DNA of 64,000 nt from assembly GCF_003423665.1 (NCBI RefSeq), contig NZ_BFBY01000002.1, positions 62,001 through 126,000 on the forward strand, given 5' to 3'. Both the position numbers and the translations under genes were made by a program. Shown here piece after piece: positions 59,219 to 64,000 of the stretch. The DNA comes from Lactobacillus rodentium (lineage in GTDB: Bacteria; Bacillota; Bacilli; Lactobacillales; Lactobacillaceae). The notes under the pieces were generated by a model. That model searched no databases. It saw only the letters and a list, made by a program, of their open reading frames with translations, and was not told where the DNA came from. The first letter of the stretch is position 1; each line of letters begins with the position of its first letter.

Positions 59219-60319
59219 TTACTGCCCAAAACTTGCATTATTTGCTTCGTGTTCATCTAAAGTATGGGAGAACTTAACTTCTCCAGTCTTAAGGTTAGCA
59301 ACGAAGTAAAGGTAATTATCATCACGATCAAGTGGGTTTAAGACAGCACTAATTGAGTTTAGACTTGGATTATTAAATGGACCTGGTCCATAACCCTTAT
59401 GTACATACAAGTTATATGGTGATTTCACCTTAACATCTTTTAGAGATAATGAATGTTTATGCTTGTTTAGAGCATACATAACTGAAATATCTGATTGTAA
59501 TGGCATGCCAGCATCAAGTCGGTTGAAGAAGACACCCGCAATCTTGCGTCGGTCAGTATCCTTAACACCTTCTCGTTCAACTAAAGAAGCTAAGGTTAAA
59601 ACTTGTTGAACAGTCAAATCCTTCTTCTTAATCGAACTGTAGTATGGCATTAAAACTTCGTTTTCTTTTTCAACCATTTGCGTTACTAATTCATCCAAAC
59701 TTGCCCCTTGGTAAACATCATACTTAGCTGGGAATAAGTAACCTTCTAAGTGATAACGGACATCTTTTTTCTTCATTGAAGAAGTCAATAATTTTGGATA
59801 ACGTTTTTCAAGGGTGGCCAAAAACTTCTTATTCTTCATTAAAGCTAAGAAATCCTTCTTAGAGTACTTAGTATTCTTGGCAATTGTATTTCCAATTTCA
59901 TCAATTGTTTGCCCTTCTTTAACAAGTACATGCCCCACTACTGGGCGACCACCACCGCCTTGCAATTGACTAACAATTTGACGGTTATTCATTGAAGGTG
60001 AAACATAAAAGTCTCCTGCTTGGAAGTTAGCAATTGAATGAGTTTTGAGCCACATTTTGAAAATTGATGTATTCCGAATTAAACCATCTTTTTTCAAGAT
60101 ATTGGCAATTTCATCATTAGTTGCACCATCAGGAATATGAACACTAACTACACTCTCATTATGACGATTAGCTGGTTGTAAGGCGTAAACGGTATAAACA
60201 CCACCACCAATAACAAATAAGGCGATGAGAATTCCGACTACGCTAGCCACCCAACGCATTACTTTATTAGAACCTTCTTGCTCTAATTCATGCTCTCTTT
60301 GTTTATTTTGATCTTGCAA
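59219..60319 (-). CDS. mltG: Endolytic transglycosylase MltG
   Basis: A 366-residue bitopic protein with a short cytoplasmic tail, one membrane helix (about 23-45), a LysM-like part (VHIPDGATNDEIANILKKDG) and the YceG domain. The catalytic Glu is in LASLVEREG; GYGPGPFNNPSLNSI follows, as in the family. It cleaves nascent glycan strands during peptidoglycan synthesis. It starts 45 nt downstream of pheT, so it may be cotranscribed with pheST. Confidence 0.93.
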   Translation of the reverse strand: MQDQNKQREHELEQEGSNKVMRWVASVVGILIALFVIGGGVYTVYALQPANRHNESVVSVHIPDGATNDEIANILKKDGLIRNTSIFKMWLKTHSIANFQAGDFYVSPSMNNRQIVSQLQGGGGRPVVGHVLVKEGQTIDEIGNTIAKNTKYSKKDFLALMKNKKFLATLEKRYPKLLTSSMKKKDVRYHLEGYLFPAKYDVYQGASLDELVTQMVEKENEVLMPYYSSIKKKDLTVQQVLTLASLVEREGVKDTDRRKIAGVFFNRLDAGMPLQSDISVMYALNKHKHSLSLKDVKVKSPYNLYVHKGYGPGPFNNPSLNSISAVLNPLDRDDNYLYFVANLKTGEVKFSHTLDEHEANNASFGQ

Positions 60320-60364
60320 ATTAACTTTCCTCCAGACAAAAACTCTAGGAACAGTTTACCAAAT

Positions 60365-62785
60365 TTAACGAACAATAATATTTAATTTTTCCTTTAAATC
60401 GTCATTAATTTTGGTCATTGCCTTATTAATCACTTCATCAGTTAAGGTATCTTTTTCATTAAGGAAAGTTAGCTTGTAAGAGATGGACTTCTTACCGGCA
60501 TCAATATGGCTACCTTCATAAACATCAATTACATTCACTTGGTGCAAATATTTGCCGCCAGCGGACTTAATCACATCTACCACTTGTTGATTGGTAATAT
60601 TCTTATCCAGTAAGAGTGATAAATCACGTTCAATTGCTGGGAATTTTGGCGCAGGCTTAGCTTTCATGCCATCTTTAAGCATTGGAATTAAAGCATCTAA
60701 ATCTAATTCATATACGTAGATTTCATGGTTACGCATTGCTTTATCTGGCATTGTTACGACATGAGCCACCATCCCTATTAAACCAATATATTGGTCATCA
60801 AGATACATCGCAGCACTACGAGTTGGGTGTAGACCGGGAACATTATCAACTGGTTGATAAATCACTTTTTCAGGATCGAGTTCTACGGCAGTCAACATAT
60901 CTTCTACAAGACCTTTAAGGTAGAAAAAGTCGATCTTTTCATTTTCATGTTGCCAGTTAGCATCAAGCACATCACCAGTCATTAGAGCGGCCAAGTGTTC
61001 ATGTTCATTAAATTCACCATTGGCATGATCATAGGTACGACCTTGTTCATAAAGTGCTAATTGATCTTCTTTACGAGCCATATTATAACTAGCGGCATCA
61101 ACTAGACCAGTAATTAAGTTTTCACGCATAGCACTTCTACTTGAGTTAAGTGGCATTTCCACTTCAACTATCGGTGCAGCTGGTTCAAGATTATAGCGCA
61201 CTGCCTTTTCAGGTGAGGTCAATGAATAAGAAATTGCTTCCATCAAACCTTGACCTTCAGCGATTTGCTTGAAGCGTCTAATATGATTTTCTTTTTCAGA
61301 ATAACCACCATGAGTTTCAGCAAGTAATGGTTGCGTTGACTTCAAATTGTCATAGCCATAAATACGACCCACTTCTTCAACCAAATCAGCTGGAATTTCA
61401 ATATCCCAACGACGGTTAGGAACAGTTACAACTAGTTCATCCCCATTAATTGCTGTCTCAAAATTAAGACGATCAAAAATTTTTTTCATTTCTGATTCAG
61501 TAAGTTCAGTTCCCAAAACTTTATTAATGTAAGAAATTGTAGTTTTAACTACTGCTGGTTTCTTTTCAGTATCAGTGGCTTTAATTTCACCATTAGCAAT
61601 GGTTGCCTCGGCGTCATTTCTTAAAAGCAATGCAGCCATATCAAGAGCTTTTTGGGTATTATCCCAATTAACACCTTTTTCATAACGACTTGAAGCTTCA
61701 GTTCGATTAGCATGGCGCAAAGCAGCCTTTCTTACTAAAGTTGGGTCAAAAATAGCTGATTCTAAAATAACATCAGTCGTATCTGCTTCAACTTCTGAGT
61801 TTTTGCCACCCATAACTCCAGCCATCATAACTGGTTTGTCACCATCTGTGATCACAATATCATTAGGATCAAGTTCTACTTCTTTATCATTGAGTAAGGT
61901 TAATTTTTCACCTTTTTGGGCTTTTCTAACTTCAAGCTTGCCATTAGCAAAAGTCTTTGCATCATAAGCATGCATTGGTTGGCCAGTTAAAAGCATGACA
62001 TAATTAGTCACATCAACAACATTATTAATCGGGCGAATACCTGCATTCCAAAGTCTTCTTTGCATCCATAAAGGACTAGGGCCAATTTTAACGTTATTAA
62101 CTTTTCTCAAGTAAAATCTTGGTGCCAAAGCTTGATCAACTTTTACCTCAAGTTGATCAGTCCAATCATCGCCATCTTCTTTCAAGACAACATTTTCAAT
62201 TTTAGGATTTTGATCTAAAATAGCACCTACCTCATAGGCTGCACCTTCCATTGACAAGGTATCTGCACGATTAGGTGTAATATCAAAATCTAAAATATAG
62301 TCATTCATGCCTAATGCTTCATAGACATCTTCACCAGGTTTAACATCAGCATCTTTTGGAAAAACATAGATACCATCACTAAATTCTTTTGGTACAACAC
62401 TATCAGAAAAACCAATTTCTTGTAAACCGCAGATCATACCGTTAGATTGAATTCCACGAATTTTACCCTTTTTAATTTTTTCATTACCAGCAATGCGGGC
62501 ACCATGTAAAGCAACAATTACATTTTCACCTGCAGCCACATTAGGTGCACCACAAACAATTTGAATTGGTTCATCTTCTCCAACATCAACTAAACACTTG
62601 TGCAAGTGGGTACCTTCAATATCTTCACATTCTAAAATATGACCTACTACTAATTTTTTTAAACCTTCAGCAGGGTGAGTTACGGTTTCAATTTCAACCC
62701 CAGTACGGGTGATTTTTTCGCCAAGCTCTTGGGGATCAATATCAAGATCTAGAAAGTCTTTTAACCAGTTATATGAAACAAGCAT
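60365..62785 (-). CDS. pheT: Phenylalanyl-tRNA synthetase beta subunit
   Basis: An 806-residue subunit with N-terminal EMAP-type tRNA-binding domain (about 40-150), B3/B4 editing domain with VVDVTNYVMLLTGQPMHAYD, B5 domain and C-terminal anticodon-binding domain (KFPAIERDLSLLLD). Usual length for Firmicutes. Its start overlaps the pheS stop by 1 nt. With PheS it forms the alpha2beta2 enzyme that charges tRNA-Phe. Confidence 0.96.
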   Translation of the reverse strand: MLVSYNWLKDFLDLDIDPQELGEKITRTGVEIETVTHPAEGLKKLVVGHILECEDIEGTHLHKCLVDVGEDEPIQIVCGAPNVAAGENVIVALHGARIAGNEKIKKGKIRGIQSNGMICGLQEIGFSDSVVPKEFSDGIYVFPKDADVKPGEDVYEALGMNDYILDFDITPNRADTLSMEGAAYEVGAILDQNPKIENVVLKEDGDDWTDQLEVKVDQALAPRFYLRKVNNVKIGPSPLWMQRRLWNAGIRPINNVVDVTNYVMLLTGQPMHAYDAKTFANGKLEVRKAQKGEKLTLLNDKEVELDPNDIVITDGDKPVMMAGVMGGKNSEVEADTTDVILESAIFDPTLVRKAALRHANRTEASSRYEKGVNWDNTQKALDMAALLLRNDAEATIANGEIKATDTEKKPAVVKTTISYINKVLGTELTESEMKKIFDRLNFETAINGDELVVTVPNRRWDIEIPADLVEEVGRIYGYDNLKSTQPLLAETHGGYSEKENHIRRFKQIAEGQGLMEAISYSLTSPEKAVRYNLEPAAPIVEVEMPLNSSRSAMRENLITGLVDAASYNMARKEDQLALYEQGRTYDHANGEFNEHEHLAALMTGDVLDANWQHENEKIDFFYLKGLVEDMLTAVELDPEKVIYQPVDNVPGLHPTRSAAMYLDDQYIGLIGMVAHVVTMPDKAMRNHEIYVYELDLDALIPMLKDGMKAKPAPKFPAIERDLSLLLDKNITNQQVVDVIKSAGGKYLHQVNVIDVYEGSHIDAGKKSISYKLTFLNEKDTLTDEVINKAMTKINDDLKEKLNIIVR

Positions 62786-63834
62786 TATTTTTCCTCCTTA
62801 CGGAATTGTTTTAAGAAACGAACATCGTTGGTATAGAAGTCACGGATATCATTAATTCCGTATTTCAAAATTGCTAAACGATCAAGTCCAACACCAAAAG
62901 CAAAACCACCATAAACTGATGAATCTACGCCCGCATTTTCTAAAACATTTGGGTGAACCATACCAGCACCTAATACTTCAATCCAACCAGTATATTTACA
63001 AATTGGACAACCTTTACCATCACAATTAAAGCAAGATACATCCATTTCAACTGATGGTTCAGTAAATGGGAAGTATGATGGACGCAAACGGGTTTCCCGA
63101 TCTTGACCAAACATGTGCTTAGCAATCATTTCTAAAGTTCCCTTTAAATCTGACATCGTAATGTTTTTGTCAATTACTAAACCTTCCATTTGTTGGAATT
63201 GGTGTGAGTGGGTTGCATCATCATCATCACGACGATAAACCTTACCCGGCCCTACCATCTTCAAAGGTCCCTTAGAAAAATCATGTTTTTCTAAAACTCG
63301 GGCTTGGTCACCAGAAGTTTGTGAACGTAAGAGTCTTTCATCATTAATATAGAAAGTTGCTTGCATATCACGCGCAGGGTGATCCTTAGGTAAGTTCATC
63401 ATTTCAAAAACATAATGGTCAGTTTCCATTTCTGGGCCTTGAACCACTTGATAACCCATCCCAATAAAGTAACTTTCTAAATCATCTAAAATAATATTAA
63501 TTGGGTGTTTTGAACCAAGACGAGTTTTACGACCAGGTAAAGTAACATCAATTTTTTCTTCTTCTAGTCTTTTGGCAATAACTGCTTGGACAAACTTTTC
63601 TTTAGCATCATCTAAAGAAGTTTGGAAGAGGTCACGAATTTGATTAACCTCTTGACCTACCTTGGGACGATTTTCGGGGGCAACATCTTTCATTGAGTGT
63701 AAAATTTCAGTCAATTCACCTTTACGACCTAAAAGTTTGACCCTAATTTCTTCTAATGCCTTTTGGTTATCAGCATCTTGGATATTTTTTATTCCCTTTT
63801 CTTTTATTTCTTTTAATCGATCAAATAAGTCCAT
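62785..63834 (-). CDS. pheS: Phenylalanyl-tRNA synthetase alpha subunit
   Basis: A 349-residue class II synthetase subunit. N-terminal coiled coil, then the catalytic domain with motif 2 ([21 protein letters not shown]) and motif 3 ([17 protein letters not shown]). The start is at the ATG giving [10 protein letters not shown], 6 nt after GGAAAGG; the frame extends upstream through the T-box but that part is non-coding. Transcription is controlled by the T-box, which reads the charging state of tRNA-Phe. Confidence 0.96.
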   Translation of the reverse strand: MDLFDRLKEIKEKGIKNIQDADNQKALEEIRVKLLGRKGELTEILHSMKDVAPENRPKVGQEVNQIRDLFQTSLDDAKEKFVQAVIAKRLEEEKIDVTLPGRKTRLGSKHPINIILDDLESYFIGMGYQVVQGPEMETDHYVFEMMNLPKDHPARDMQATFYINDERLLRSQTSGDQARVLEKHDFSKGPLKMVGPGKVYRRDDDDATHSHQFQQMEGLVIDKNITMSDLKGTLEMIAKHMFGQDRETRLRPSYFPFTEPSVEMDVSCFNCDGKGCPICKYTGWIEVLGAGMVHPNVLENAGVDSSVYGGFAFGVGLDRLAILKYGINDIRDFYTNDVRFLKQFRKEEK

Positions 63835-63849
63835 CTTATTTCCTTTCCA

Positions 63850-64000
63850 ACAAAAAAAGCCCCGTCCCAAAAGGGACGAAGCTTCGCGGTACCACCCTAG
63901 TTTAAACAGCAACTATTAAAAGTGCGTGTTCACACTCTTTTCGTTTAACGGGGAAACACCGGAATTGATTAGATTCTGCTCCCAAGATGAAATTCATGTC
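63850..64000 (-). promoter_or_regulatory. T-box riboswitch of pheST (3' part; cut by window edge)
   Basis: On the minus strand AGGGTGGTACCGCG (63885-63898) is the T-box antiterminator core. It is followed by terminator GCTTCGTCCC / GGGACGGGGC and T7 (63854-63882). Uncharged tRNA stabilises the antiterminator and allows pheS transcription. Stem I with the specifier codon lies beyond base 64000, so the expected Phe codon cannot be seen. Confidence 0.93.

Overview
The window is low-GC Gram-positive DNA and looks like a Lactobacillus chromosome, most likely the acidophilus/gasseri/johnsonii group. The pointers are an M1 aminopeptidase PepN and an S15 dipeptidase PepX, YSIRK-type signal peptides, LPQTG sorting signals, Rib and MucBP-like repeats, C-terminal SLAP (S-layer-associated) domains, a DUF3042 protein, and a pheS gene preceded by a T-box. 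No complete IS, prophage or CRISPR array is seen. Species assignment is inference.

Layout. 1-2.2 kb: end of a maltose-type region (MFS sugar transporter, LacI regulator with a palindromic operator and a cre site), a tautomerase and a tRNA-Arg. 2.3-11.2 kb: a 47-residue gene, an APC permease, an unknown protein, a large LPXTG adhesin and pepN. 11.2-12.6 kb: an apparently empty 1.5 kb gap that holds a decaying tandem array of Fst-type (type I) toxin-antitoxin units, one of which looks intact (33-residue toxin at 11828-11929), plus a candidate structured small RNA. 12.7-18.4 kb: pepX, a RelE/AbrB toxin-antitoxin pair and three tandem Rgg-like regulators.

18.5-32.9 kb is accessory: membrane proteins, a nuclease-like protein followed by a cysteine-peptidase-like protein, a SEC10/PgrA surface-exclusion protein with SLAP domains, a lipoprotein, a small LPXTG protein, three zinc-ribbon membrane proteins, a toxin-antitoxin-SecB-like chaperone (TAC) operon and a HigBA-type pair whose toxin seems frameshifted. 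Seven of these transcription units start from promoters that share one motif, a TCTGCAGA palindrome with its TGCA centre exactly 24 nt upstream of a TATGnT -10 box. An eighth, orphan copy lies beyond higA. One member is the most upstream Rgg-like gene. This looks like an uncharacterised cell-surface regulon.

32.9-64 kb is mostly conserved: a small alarmone synthetase with a two-component system (relPRS-like), an OsmC protein, a second large LPXTG adhesin with DUF285 and MucBP-like repeats, an osmolyte/ergothioneine-type ABC importer, a HAD phosphatase, MFS and YjeM-type transporters, miaA-ynbB-glnA, DUF3042, rhodanese, yqgQ-rhomboid-5-FCL, bL33, a class B PBP, a YfhO-family protein, greA, mltG and pheST under T-box control. 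Nearly all genes run on the minus strand; pepX, higBA, the DUF3042 gene, the YfhO gene and the tRNA run on the plus strand.
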